Below the pieces are notes generated by a model. The model did not search any database. It saw only the letters and a list, made by a program, of their open reading frames with translations, and was not told the origin of the DNA. A program made the translations under genes and the position numbers. From Embleya sp040605455 (GTDB lineage: Bacteria > Actinomycetota > Actinomycetes > Streptomycetales > Streptomycetaceae), in assembly GCF_040605455.1 (NCBI RefSeq), contig NZ_JBEXCV010000186.1, positions 1 to 14,856 of the forward strand: a stretch of 14,856 nt of DNA. The letters run 5' to 3'. Position 1 is the first letter of the stretch. Every line of letters begins with the position of its first letter. Positions 1 through 7,193 of this stretch are shown piece by piece.

Positions 1-2
1 TG

Positions 3-116
3 GCCCAGGGCATGCGCGTGTGCGTCCAGACCGAGGAAGGCCACACCGCCTACCTGCGCATCACCGCCGTCCCCACCCGCAAAGCGGTCACCTTCGAGGC
101 CACCATCTGGGAGTGA
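3..116 (+). CDS. 3' end of an unidentified gene (partial)
   Basis: An open frame enters from the left edge and stops at TGA 114-116, giving 37 residues that end in ATIWE. Nearly every third codon position is G or C, which supports real coding. The alternation of short hydrophobic strands (a VCVQT strand, an AYLRIT strand, then VTFEATIW) resembles the beta-rich C-terminal tail found on many Streptomyces extracytoplasmic or kinase-associated proteins, but the fragment is too short to name. No start lies inside the window. Confidence 0.5.
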   Translation, partial: AQGMRVCVQTEEGHTAYLRITAVPTRKAVTFEATIWE

Positions 117-235
117 CCCGCAGGACCGCCGCAACCGCCCCGGCAGGGCCAAGGCCACGAGCAGGGGTCGCCCGTCCGGGTGACCCTACGAGCCGGCGCA
201 CCGCCCGAACCGTGGAAGGACCATCTCGCCGACGG

Positions 236-733
236 CTACGCCGGTCCCGCCGTGATGTTGTTCAGGAATCGGCGCAGGGTGCGGAGGGCGGGGTCGCCGT
301 CGTTGACGAGGGCGAGCAGCCGGGGGAGGGGTTCGACGACGTGGACCAGGCGCCCGGTGCTCACGTGGGGTTCGGCGTCACGCAGGGCGTGTTCGACGGT
401 GCTTTGTGTCCAGGTTGCGGTGTGCAGGTTTTGTGCCCAGTGGAGTTCGTCGCGATAGGGCAGCCATCGGCCGGCTCCGTGGTCCCTGCCCAGGGCGGTG
501 ACCTCGCGTTCGAGGAAGGCCCAGGTCCAGTCGTCGGCGACGAGTTCGCCGCGATCGCGGCCGGGCCGGATGCTCCGGCAACGTGCGCACAGTCGTACCG
601 GCCGGGGCGATCCGTGGGCCGGTCGCAGGGTCACGGCCGGCTCGTCGTCGGCCGGGGCCTGGTCCTCGCACAGGTGGCAGACGGCGACGGCGACGGTGGC
701 GGTGAAGAGGGGGCGGGGCGAAGAGGTGGTCAC
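236..733 (-). CDS. Hypothetical protein with a double-CxxC zinc-binding motif
   Basis: A 165-aa protein starting with GTG at 733. Near the N-terminus it has CHLC at residues 19-22 and CARC at 49-52, the spacing of a small zinc ribbon or treble-clef knuckle. The rest is predicted mostly helical, with a tryptophan-rich middle (WTWAFLEREV, then LHWAQNLHTATW). Third codon positions are G/C rich, and this frame is more protein-like than the overlapping longer minus-strand frame, which is arginine/proline rich. No good ribosome binding site precedes the GTG, so the start is provisional. I do not recognise the family. A nucleic-acid or protein-interaction role is inferred only from the cysteines. 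A four-copy direct repeat lies about 90-130 bp upstream. Confidence 0.6.
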   Translation of the reverse strand: MTTSSPRPLFTATVAVAVCHLCEDQAPADDEPAVTLRPAHGSPRPVRLCARCRSIRPGRDRGELVADDWTWAFLEREVTALGRDHGAGRWLPYRDELHWAQNLHTATWTQSTVEHALRDAEPHVSTGRLVHVVEPLPRLLALVNDGDPALRTLRRFLNNITAGPA

Positions 734-819
734 GCGGATTCAACGACGTCGCCGGCGGCCGGTCGCGCACCGGACCCGGCCGCCGGACGTCCCCGCGCGT
801 TACCACTCGGCCATGCCGT

Positions 820-861
820 GCACCTTCCATCGCACCCTTCACGCACCTTCGATGCACCTTC
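820..861. repeat. Four tandem GCACCTTC direct repeats at helical spacing
   Basis: GCACCTTC (GAAGGTGC on the minus strand) occurs at 820-827, 843-850 and 854-861. A one-base-longer variant, GCACCCTTC, occurs at 832-840. Start-to-start distances are 12, 11 and 11 bp, close to one helical turn, so all copies would face the same side of the DNA. The array lies upstream of the minus-strand gene starting at 733 and just downstream of the small ORF ending at 878. This layout suits an operator or iteron-like protein-binding site. The protein that binds it is unknown. Confidence 0.6.
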
Positions 862-877
862 GGCGCGGGGCCGCACT

Positions 878-1090
878 TCAGAAGCGTGCTCGGGGAGACG
901 GCATTGCGGTGGCGGGGACCGATGGTGCCCACGGGAAGTCGTCCGCGTTCGGGGTGCGTTGGGCGTGGGCGGTCCTCGGTGTTCCACACCATTCCTGTGC
1001 TTCGAGCATCTTGATCCGGCGTAGGCCGATCGCGCCGACCGGCCACGCCCGGTGCTGCTCGCAGGACCGGCAAGAAGCCATCAAGGCCAT
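878..1090 (-). CDS. Small cysteine-containing hypothetical protein (70 aa)
   Basis: A 70-aa frame with an ATG start preceded by AAGGA at a plausible ribosome-binding distance. It has one CxxC (CRSC, residues 7-10) and another Cys-Gly further on, then a proline/alanine-rich, probably disordered tail. Most third codon positions are G or C. It lies upstream of, and in the same direction as, the double-CxxC gene at 236-733, separated by the GCACCTTC repeat array. No family is recognised. It could be a degraded gene or a chance frame in GC-rich DNA, so confidence is low. Confidence 0.33.
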   Translation of the reverse strand: MALMASCRSCEQHRAWPVGAIGLRRIKMLEAQEWCGTPRTAHAQRTPNADDFPWAPSVPATAMPSPRARF

Positions 1091-1310
1091 GGCCGTCCTT
1101 GGAGGGTACCGGGCCGGATGTCAGCCCCGGGCGTAGTGCCCGGCTCCCGCCCTCGGGGAAGCGCGGGTCCGGCGTGCCGAAGCGGGTCTTTTGCGGTCGA
1201 GATGCGCGAACTGGCATATTTGATTCTCCTGGTCATCGATTCCCTGGAAGCGCATATTTACAGGAAGTCTCCAAATGAGATGCTTTATCTGCGTTTAGCC
1301 TCGATCGTTC
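1091..1310. other. Gene-poor, AT-richer flank of the group II intron
   Basis: No convincing gene is seen here. A short hairpin is present (CCGGGC 1127-1132 / GCCCGG 1138-1143, loop GTAGT) without a following T-run. From about 1207 to 1310 base composition falls visibly below that of the surroundings, with runs such as CATATTTGATT. A plus-strand frame there encodes a short hydrophobic stretch (AYLILLVID) but has no supporting context. This segment forms the 5' exon side of the intron starting near 1311. Confidence 0.4.
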
Positions 1311-1896
1311 GTACGCCCAGCAGGACTTGGAGGTTGGCCGTGTAGTTGGTTGATCGCTGGTTCGTAAGCTCGTCGTCGCCTGCCGGTGTGAGTCCGGTCC
1401 GGGTAGCTGCCAGGAGGCCCGGTAGCAGGCTGGCGGCGTCGGGGGGAAACGCCCGGCGTCGAAGTCCAGCGTCGAAAGCCCTTGAAGGGGGAGCAAAGGA
1501 GCGGTCCGTAGCATCACGCGAAGTCTGCGGCGTCGTTAGAGGCCCGCCCGTGAGGGTGGGGACAGGGAGAGCCGAGCCCCCGAAATCAGGGCGAAGGCCA
1601 TGGAAGCGGTGAAGACCCTGGAGGGCAGCCGCGAAGGACTCCCCGGCGTATGGGACACGGAACGTTTCGACGGTGACGACGGGAACCGGGGAGGCCCTCC
1701 CCGGCCCGACAGCCTGCGGCAAGAGCGCTGTCGGAAGCATCGCGACCTATAACCGGGTGCACCCCGGGAAGGGGAAGCGGGTCGGGTGGGCGTCGGAGGC
1801 GGCCGTAGTACTGCTTGAGCCGGACGGACAACACAACCGTCGGTGAGGGAAGGGCCGCTGCTTCGTCGATGCGTCGTGTTGAAGTGGAGGGGCTCG

Positions 1897-3276
1897 GTGA
1901 GTGCCCGCGTGGCTATTCCCGCCGTCGGGGGACGTTCTCCCTCGGATCCGGTCCGTGCCCTGCAACATGCGCTCTACCGGGCGGCCAAGGCCGATCCCGG
2001 ACGGCGGTTCCACGCGCTGGGGGACAAGGTCCACCGCAGGGACGTCCTGGCGCGTGCGTGGTCGACGGTGCGTCGCAACAACGGCGCGCCGGGCATCGAC
2101 TCGGTCGATCTCGGGCAGGTCGAGGAGTACGGGGTCACCCGACTCCTCGAAGAGTTGGCCGTGGAGCTGAGGGACGGCAGGTGGCGGCCGCTTCCCGCGC
2201 GCCGGGTGTTCATTCCCAAGCCCGGCACCCTGGAGCAAAGGCCCTTGTCGATTCCCGCGGTTCGCGACCGCATCGTGCAGGCGGCGCTGAAGATCGTGCT
2301 CGAACCGGTCTTCGAAGCCGACATGCTGCCGTGCTCCTTCGGGTTCCGACCCGAGCGTGGCGCGCACGATGCCCTCCAGGTCTTGATCGACGAGTCCTGG
2401 CGGGGGCGGCGATGGATCGTCGAGACCGACATCGCCAACTGCTTTGAGGCGATTGACCACGAGAAGTTGATGCACGCGGTCGAGGAGCGTGTCTGTGACC
2501 GGTCCGTCTTGAAGCTTCTGCGCGCGATGCTGCGGGCCGGAGTGATGGAGGACGGGCAGGTCCGCCGGCCGGTCACCGGTACTCCGCAGGGCGGGGTGGT
2601 ATCCCCTTTGTTGGCCAATGTCTTCCTGCACCGGATCGATCGGGCCTGGGAGACTCGGCGACACGGAGTGCTGGTGCGCTATGCCGATGACGCGGTGGTG
2701 ATGTGTGCGACCCGGCAGCAGGCCGAAGCCGCCTTGGAGCGGCTGACGTTCCTGCTGGCCGACCTCGGCCTGGAGCCGAAGGCGGCCAAGACCAGGATCG
2801 TCCACCTCGAAGTGGGAAGTGAGGGGCTCGATTTCCTCGGCTTCCACCACCGATTGGTGGTCTCCCGGTCCCGGGATGGGAAGCGCCCGGTGACCTTCCT
2901 CGCCCGCTGGCCTGCGAACAAGGCCGTGCAGCATGCCCGCGACCGGATCCGTGAACTCACGGAACGGCGCCGACTGCTGCTTCCCGTCGATGTGATCGTG
3001 CAGGACGTGAACGCGTTCCTGCGCGGGTGGGCCGCGTATTTCCGGTTCGGGAACTCGGCTCGGCATTTCGACAAGATCGGGTCCTACGCACGGATGCGGT
3101 TGGCGGGATTCCTCGCCAAGCGACATCGCCGCAGCCGAGCGTTCGGTTGGTCCGTGGTGGCGTTCGCCTCACACGGCCGACCGGGTCTGATCGGCCTGCA
3201 CGGGACCGTCGTTGCACCCAGGCCCTTCCGGGACTGGCGGGGTAGGCCGAATGCCGGTGGTGAACGGCGTCGGTGA
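1897..3276 (+). CDS. ltrA: Group II intron reverse transcriptase/maturase
   Basis: A 459-aa protein that copies intron RNA into DNA during retrohoming and helps the intron splice. RT motifs are in order: RRNNGAPGID (RT0/1 region), RPLSIPAVRDRIVQ, the first catalytic Asp in TDIANCF (D178), GTPQGGVVSPLLAN, and YADD at residues 262-265 with catalytic D264 and D265. The maturase (X) domain follows, with NAFLRGWAAYFRFG. No HNH endonuclease domain follows, so target cleavage would not be self-supplied. The start is GTG 1897, chosen because GGAGGGG lies 5-6 bases upstream. An in-frame GTG at 1843 is possible but lacks such a site. There are no internal stops or frameshifts, so the protein looks functional. 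The ORF ends at the 5' edge of domain V, as is usual for these introns. Confidence 0.93.
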   Translation: MSARVAIPAVGGRSPSDPVRALQHALYRAAKADPGRRFHALGDKVHRRDVLARAWSTVRRNNGAPGIDSVDLGQVEEYGVTRLLEELAVELRDGRWRPLPARRVFIPKPGTLEQRPLSIPAVRDRIVQAALKIVLEPVFEADMLPCSFGFRPERGAHDALQVLIDESWRGRRWIVETDIANCFEAIDHEKLMHAVEERVCDRSVLKLLRAMLRAGVMEDGQVRRPVTGTPQGGVVSPLLANVFLHRIDRAWETRRHGVLVRYADDAVVMCATRQQAEAALERLTFLLADLGLEPKAAKTRIVHLEVGSEGLDFLGFHHRLVVSRSRDGKRPVTFLARWPANKAVQHARDRIRELTERRRLLLPVDVIVQDVNAFLRGWAAYFRFGNSARHFDKIGSYARMRLAGFLAKRHRRSRAFGWSVVAFASHGRPGLIGLHGTVVAPRPFRDWRGRPNAGGERRR

Positions 3277-3307
3277 GCCGTGTGCGGGAGAACCGCATGC
3301 ACGGTTC
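3275..3307 (+). ncRNA. Group II intron domain V
   Basis: A 33-nt hairpin starting GAGCCGTG and ending CACGGTTC. Eight base pairs form the lower stem, then a two-base bulge (GT, on the 3' strand), a five-pair upper stem and a short GAGA-type loop. The AGC near the 5' base is the catalytic triad position of domain V. It directly follows the maturase stop codon region and precedes a long hairpin (GGGGGCTGG 3316-3324 pairing with CCAGCCCCC 3354-3362) that fits domain VI. Confidence 0.85.
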
Positions 3308-3370
3308 GATGTGGCGGGGGCTGGAAACGGGGCGGACGTACTCTGCCACCGCGCCAGCCCCCGACCCTAC

Positions 3371-3528
3371 ATGCGTCCTCGTCGGTTCGCTGATGGGGGC
3401 TCTGTGCTTGTGAGGTGCGGCCTTTTCGAAGCTTGGGTATGCCGGTGGCCCGATTGTCGTGTCGGGTGGGCGCCGGGTTCCACGTCTTCGGGGTGTTTCT
3501 CGGTTCGTCGGGGCGTTCGGGTCGGATG
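3371..3528. other. Intron 3' flank and likely 3' tail of the IS1380 element
   Basis: No gene is seen. The segment lies between the intron 3' end and the stop codon of the IS1380 transposase remnant, so it probably includes the untranslated end of that insertion sequence. I could not identify its terminal inverted repeat with confidence. The stretch around GGCCTTTTCGAAG (about 3419-3431) is only a candidate, because the partner end is missing. Confidence 0.35.
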
Positions 3529-4262
3529 TCAGGTGGGTGCGGCGAGTCGGTCGAGTCGGGTAATTCCGTCGAGGATGTGTCGGGTCCAGGGCCATCGGTC
3601 GGGCAGGCGGACGACGACGCGTCGGCCGGTGCGGATCACGCGGGACGCGGCAGAGAAGAGACGGAAACGGAGCTTCTTGATCTCCCACCGCCGCGCGTCT
3701 CCGGCCAGGGCGAGCATCTGCGTCCACGCGACCAACTCGCACGCGAGAGCGACGAGTTCGCACCACACTCGGTTCTGTGCGAAGCCGTGGAGGGGGAGGT
3801 TCCGCAGGCCGGTCGCCTTCGCCTGGCGGATGCGGTCCTCGGCGCGGGCGCGTCGGCGGTGACGCAGTTCGAGGTCCGCGAGCTGCCCACCGCGGGTGTT
3901 CGTGACGAAGGCGACACAGCGGTTGCCGTCGATGTCGGTGATCCGCAACTGCGCGCCCGGGTGCGGGCGTTCCCTGCGCACGACCACCCGCATGCCCTTC
4001 GGCCACCCCGACAGGTCGAGCATGTCGGTGACCTCCGCGACCCACGCGCCCTCACGCGGACGACCGTCGGCGTCGTAGGCGGGTGTCCACGCGGCCTTGG
4101 GAACGGCGAGGATCGCCGCGTGGATCCGGTCGGTGATCGTGAACCCGACCGAGTACGACAACCACCGACCCCGCCGGGAGAGCCACGCGAGGAACTCGTG
4201 GGTGCCACCCGCCGAATCCGTCCGTATCAGCGTGTTCCGGCCCCGGCGGTGCCGCTGAGGAC
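3529..4262 (-). pseudogene. IS1380-family transposase, C-terminal half only
   Basis: About 244 residues of an IS1380-family DDE transposase, roughly half the usual length of about 460. Recognisable blocks are LIRTDSAGGTHEFLAWL (carrying a catalytic Asp), YSVGFTITDRIHAAI, KGMRVVVRRERPHPGAQLR, and RRRARAEDRIRQAKATGLRN (carrying the catalytic Glu in an E-x2-R-x3-K context). The reading frame is clean to the stop at 3529. Similarity ends near 4262, where the DUF6210 gene begins on the same strand. The N-terminal half, with the first catalytic Asp and the DNA-binding region, is absent. The remnant cannot transpose by itself. Confidence 0.88.
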
Positions 4263-4658
4263 GGGGATCCACGCCTCGGCTGCCTCCGGGAGTCGGGACT
4301 CGTCGAGGATCAGCGCGGTCGGATACAGGTCCTCGTGGCGGTCGGCGCCGTAGACGCCGAGCGAGCCGATGGCGGCCCGCAGTCGGTCGAGCAACTCCGC
4401 CGCCCACTTCTCGCCGCACATGCCCCACCCGTGGAGCTCACCGACGAAGATCTCCTCGAACTCCGCGTCCAGGTCCGTCCCGAAGAGCGGGAGCAGGTAG
4501 CCCTCCTGCTCGTACAGCGCACACGAGTGGCCGCCGCCCTGGTTCTGATAGACGACGCCCGTGGGCGCCGCCACGACGACGAACATCCAGCCCCCGCCGT
4601 GGCCGTCCGGGTCCAGGAGGACGCGACGCCTCCGGTCGTCACGGATTCGATCCACCAT
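4227..4658 (-). CDS. DUF6210-like protein, 3' end replaced by IS1380 sequence
   Basis: A 143-aa frame starting at ATG 4658. It has the pattern I associate with DUF6210 proteins of actinomycetes: LLDPDG, WMFVVVAAPTGVVYQNQ, GYLLPLFG, and a C-terminal SRLPEAAEAWIPV. The function of the family is unknown to me. Members normally continue past WIPV for about 15 more residues. Here the frame crosses into IS1380 DNA near 4260 and ends ten codons later (ending GAGTR), so the last native residues are lost. A longer upstream extension of the frame to 4946 is arginine-rich and unlike the family, so I reject it. No strong ribosome binding site is seen. It may still fold, but it is best treated as a truncated gene. 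Confidence 0.6.
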   Translation of the reverse strand: MVDRIRDDRRRRVLLDPDGHGGGWMFVVVAAPTGVVYQNQGGGHSCALYEQEGYLLPLFGTDLDAEFEEIFVGELHGWGMCGEKWAAELLDRLRAAIGSLGVYGADRHEDLYPTALILDESRLPEAAEAWIPVLSGTAGAGTR

Positions 4659-4955
4659 CGTGTCCGCCTCTGCCGGGAACGGGAAACTGCTGCTCTCGGC
4701 AGCGAATGCGTTAGGAACCAGGTATGGGTACCGCGCCGCCGAGCGCCACACCGACATCAAACCGGGACGAGATTCCAGACGGCACCCGAATTTCGATCCG
4801 CGCGATCGAGACCGGTACGAAGTCGCCCCCGTACCCTCCCGAATTCGGTCCGGGTGAAGACACCACGGCACAGTGCCTGAACGTCTCCGACCGCACCGTA
4901 TGGTGTTGGCCGGCCGATGCCACCACCACACCCGCCACCGCCGCACACCCGGGCG
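4659..4955. other. Gene-poor stretch between DUF6210 and the tniA remnant
   Basis: This stretch should hold the upstream region of the minus-strand DUF6210 gene and any N-terminal codons of the plus-strand transposase remnant. A plus-strand open frame runs from 4724 into the recognisable transposase region, but its first roughly 75 codons match nothing I know. No clear promoter or terminator is seen. Confidence 0.35.
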
Positions 4956-5748
4956 TCCGCCACGGCGACCGATTCGAGATCACCCCGCAGATCCGGGTGT
5001 TGCCGGCGTACTGGCGCGGCAACGCCTCCGCGGTCCACCGTGAACTCGTCGCCCGCGCCCACACGGCCCCCAGGCCGGGGACGCCGGCCGGCGACGCCGC
5101 CTCGCCCGCCTCACCACCGCCCCGGTCGAGCGGCGCACCGTTCCCGGGGGCGCCCCGCCATCGGCGGTTCCGTTGCTGGACCCGGTGCCGTCGCCGTCGA
5201 CGTTCCTGCGCGCGCTCCGCCGGGATCTGACCGCGGGGGAGCGGGCCGGTCACCGCAAAGGCCCCGAAACGGCCCGGGCCCTGGACGTGTTCGCCAAACG
5301 CCCCCGGACCTGGCGCAACCACACCTGGGAAGCCGACCACGTCCAGGCCCCGCTGCGCGTGAACGCCGACGGCGACCTCGTCCACCCCCACGTCACGTGG
5401 TTCATCGACTGCGCGACCACGGCGATCACCGGCGTCGCCGTCACACCCGGCCCTCCCACGCGCGCCTCGGTCCTGGCCGCGCTGCGCTCCGCGATCGTGC
5501 GCACCCACCCCTACGGCCCGGCCGGTGGAGTACCCGAGCACGCGCGCTTCGACCGCGGCCGGGACTTCCTCTCCCGCACCGCGACCACCGCGATCACCGC
5601 CCTGGACGCGAACATCACCGTCCTGCCGCCCTACAGCCCCCACCTGAAGGGCAGCATCGAGAACCTCAACCGCTGCGTGGATCGGATGCTGTTCGCCGCC
5701 CTGCCCAGCCATACACAAGCCGCCCAAGGTGTGCGGATGCGGACGTAA
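4956..5748 (+). pseudogene. tniA: TnsB/TniA-type (Mu-like) DDE transposase, N-terminal and catalytic part
   Basis: This is the strand-transfer enzyme of Tn5053/Tn7-like transposons, here broken. The N-terminal DNA-binding part reads RFEITPQIRVLPAYWRGN then SAVHREL in one frame (about 4975-5090). The frame then changes, and from about 5104 it continues as LARLTTAPVERR and FLRALRRDLTAGERAGHRKG. Numbering from TTG 5173, the DDE core has EADHVQAP (D55), FDRGRDFLS (D127) and YSPHLKGSIENLNR (E163), with a proper 35-residue D-to-E spacing. Shortly after CVDRMLFAALP the family sequence stops (about 5730) and unrelated codons lead to a stop at 5748. All three catalytic residues survive, but the frameshift and missing C-terminus make it non-functional. 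Confidence 0.82.
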
Positions 5749-5753
5749 AGGTG

Positions 5754-6014
5754 TCAGTGGGAGGGGAGGTATGTCGTCTGCAGGACGTAGACGCGTTCGC
5801 TGCGTACCACAATCAGGTACACGAACATGCCGTCGTCGATGTAGGTGGTTGCCGCGCGGGGATTGGGGCCCTCGTACAGCGTCCCGTCGAGATACAGGGC
5901 CTCGGCCGCGCGGACGATCTCCGCGACCGCGATCTCGACCAGGGCGACGAACGCCTCCGGCGCCCCGCCCACCACGCTCGCCTGGTCGGGTTCGTACTCC
6001 CAGCCCCAGCTCAC
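5754..6014 (-). CDS. Small toxin-like protein, possibly RelE/ParE-type
   Basis: An 86-aa protein whose GTG start overlaps the stop of the gene upstream as GTGA (6011-6014), a sign of translational coupling. The N-terminal part is acidic and helical (EAFVALVEIAVAEIVRAAEAL). The C-terminal half is strand-rich: TTYIDDGMFVYLIVVRSERVYVLQTTYLP. Helices followed by strands ending in an R-x-x-VYVL segment recall the RelE/ParE toxin fold, but the similarity is weak and no catalytic residues can be assigned. Small size, coupling to a second small gene and position inside a wrecked transposase gene are typical of mobile toxin-antitoxin modules. A non-toxin role is equally possible. Confidence 0.6.
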   Translation of the reverse strand: MSWGWEYEPDQASVVGGAPEAFVALVEIAVAEIVRAAEALYLDGTLYEGPNPRAATTYIDDGMFVYLIVVRSERVYVLQTTYLPSH

Positions 6015-6361
6015 ACGCCCACCGCGGCGTAGGCGGCCCGCAACAACTCGCCGGCGACCCGAACACCGCGGGCACGCACCCGGGGGTCGTCGCTGACGGT
6101 GTCGACCTGCTCGGCGTGGTGGTAGCGGAACGCCAGGTCCGGGTGACGCTCGATCTCCGCGATCGCCGCCCAGTGCCGCAACCAGCCCCGCAACGGATCG
6201 AGCCGGTTGACCTCCAACGCCCTCGCGGTCGCCTCACGCTGGGACCGGTCCATCTCGGGAAGCCAGTGCGGCGCCAACAACGCGATCGCCGCACGCACGC
6301 CCTCGATCGTGCCCTCCGGCCGCGCGATCACCGGAGTCGAATACTCGGGCTCGGCAGTCAC
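6011..6361 (-). CDS. Small helical protein, possible DUF6247 family / antitoxin-like
   Basis: A 116-aa protein starting at GTG 6361, chosen because a GA-rich GAGGGAGGG lies just upstream. A possible -10 hexamer TAGAGT lies about 35 bases upstream (ACTCTA at 6396-6401 on the plus strand). The protein is almost entirely helical, with no membrane segment. The block RSQREATARALEVNRLDPLRGWLRHW followed by AAIAEIERHP recalls DUF6247 proteins, small actinomycete proteins often found beside RelE-like genes. I hold that assignment loosely. It is the first gene of a two-gene operon and overlaps the 86-aa gene by four bases. A longer upstream extension of the frame is the antisense of the tniA remnant and is rejected. 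Confidence 0.62.
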   Translation of the reverse strand: MTAEPEYSTPVIARPEGTIEGVRAAIALLAPHWLPEMDRSQREATARALEVNRLDPLRGWLRHWAAIAEIERHPDLAFRYHHAEQVDTVSDDPRVRARGVRVAGELLRAAYAAVGV

Positions 6362-6467
6362 CCCACACCCTCCCTCACGACGATCCGACCGCCCCACTCT
6401 AGTCGCCGGCGTCCCACCGGCAGGGCATCCAACGGACCGGCCGCCGGATCGGCCAACGCACACCACC

Positions 6468-6635
6468 CGAGACGGCCACCGCCTGGGCACAGCCCACCTC
6501 GCCGACCAGGCCACCGACGAACAACGCGCCGCACTGCGCCACGCCCGAGCGACCCGCGCCCGCCGCCTGCGCACCGAGGCCAAAGCCGCCGAGCAACTGC
6601 GCCGGGACCGTTTCGCCCCGGCCACCCCCGCCACC
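6468..6635 (+). pseudogene. tniA: C-terminal tail of a TniA/TnsB-type transposase
   Basis: A run of about 55 codons reads GHRLGTAHLADQATDEQ and then RARRLRTEAKAAEQLRRDRF, the charged, helical C-terminal tail seen after the Mu-type beta-barrel domain in actinomycete TniA proteins. It is on the same strand as the catalytic fragment ending at 5748, about 740 bp away. The two pieces probably belonged to one gene whose middle (roughly 200 residues) was replaced by the small gene pair. At about 6636 the same frame passes directly into chloramphenicol acetyltransferase sequence. Confidence 0.68.
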
Positions 6636-6918
6636 GAGTTCTTCCCGCAGGGGGCGCCGCCGGCCAACACGTTCGATGTGTCGAGCCTGCCGTGGGCATC
6701 TCACGGGGTTCAACCTCCACATCGGCAACGGCTGGGACCACCTCGCGCCGATTTGCACGCTCGGCCGCTACACCGAGCGAGACGGTCGGGTCCTTCTCCC
6801 CCTGGCAGTGCAGGTGCACCACGCCGCCGCAGACGGGTTCCACTCGACACGCCTCGTCAACGAGCTACAGGCCCTGGTCACAGGTCCCACCTGGCTGGAG
6901 GAGAGCCCGAAGCCCTGA
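6636..6918 (+). pseudogene. cat: Chloramphenicol O-acetyltransferase, frameshifted C-terminal fragment
   Basis: About 95 residues of a type A chloramphenicol acetyltransferase, usually about 220 aa. The first part, FFPQGAPPANTFDVSSLPW, is in one frame. After a frame change near 6697-6704 the next frame continues TGFNLHIGNGWDHLAPICTLGRY, then VLLPLAVQVHHAAADGFH and LVNELQAL, ending at TGA 6916-6918. The HHxxxDG active-site motif (catalytic His, structural Asp) is intact. The N-terminal half is missing, and the fragment is fused to the tniA tail, so no active enzyme is expected. Compared with the expected W-A-S-F-T-G-F, two bases appear to be lost. Confidence 0.85.
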
Positions 6919-7193
6919 ACCCAAACGACACAGCCCCGAGACGGACCCGATGGCAACCACGCGTGAACAGGGGCCGTGAGATGTTGCCGCCCGGAGTACC
7001 GCCCAGGCCGACTACCGGGTATGCGAGGGCGTCCCACCGATCTCGTCGAGCCGGACCGTGCGCTACGCGACGGCACCGCCGCGCCGGAACCCCGGCCGAA
7101 AATAGAGGCCACCGCCTTCAGTCTGGCGTGAGCTCGGGTCACCGTCGCCCGACACCCGTCACGGGCCGCGTCCCGAGGGACTATCAAGGACTC
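6919..7193. other. Gene-free stretch between cat and the ISL3 remnant
   Basis: No gene, RNA or clear repeat is recognised in either direction. Open frames here lack family patterns and are arginine/proline rich, as expected of chance frames in this base composition. It ends at the presumed ISL3 terminus. Confidence 0.4.

Larger units (their letters stand above)
1311..3370 (+). mobile_element. Group II intron, apparently complete
   Basis: The element encodes an intron reverse transcriptase/maturase and has a 3' ribozyme end with domain V (3275-3307) and domain VI (about 3308-3370). The 3' boundary is placed after CGACCCTAC, giving the expected AY ending with candidate branch-point A3364 a few bases upstream. 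The 5' boundary is inferred: GTACGCCC at 1311 resembles the GUGCGCCC start of several known introns, and it leaves about 530 nt of structured RNA before the ORF, a normal length. GTACG departs from the GUGYG consensus. The roughly 2.06-kb size fits introns whose protein lacks an endonuclease domain. The flanks are not a recognisable interrupted gene. Confidence 0.75.

Noticed and set aside
378..1217. A 279-codon minus-strand open frame overlapping the zinc-motif gene
   Set aside because: It is extremely Arg/Pro rich. The alternative frame at 236-733 has the CxxC pairs and better codon bias.
1387..1394. GTGTGAGT as the 5' end of the first group II intron
   Set aside because: It fits GUGYG, but it lies within what looks like an internal helix of domain I (CCGGTGTGAGTCCGG is self-complementary around it) and would shorten the 5' RNA. 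It is kept only as an alternative.
1747..3126. A 459-codon minus-strand open frame
   Set aside because: It is antisense to the reverse transcriptase, which has all catalytic motifs. The shadow frame has none.
4711..6294. A 527-codon minus-strand open frame
   Set aside because: It runs antisense through the tniA remnant and across the small gene pair. Composition is Gly/Arg rich and it has no motif.
6676..6918. An intact small gene starting with ATG inside the cat fragment
   Set aside because: The frame opens in the middle of an acetyltransferase domain, after a frameshift, without a ribosome binding site. It is the tail of a broken gene.
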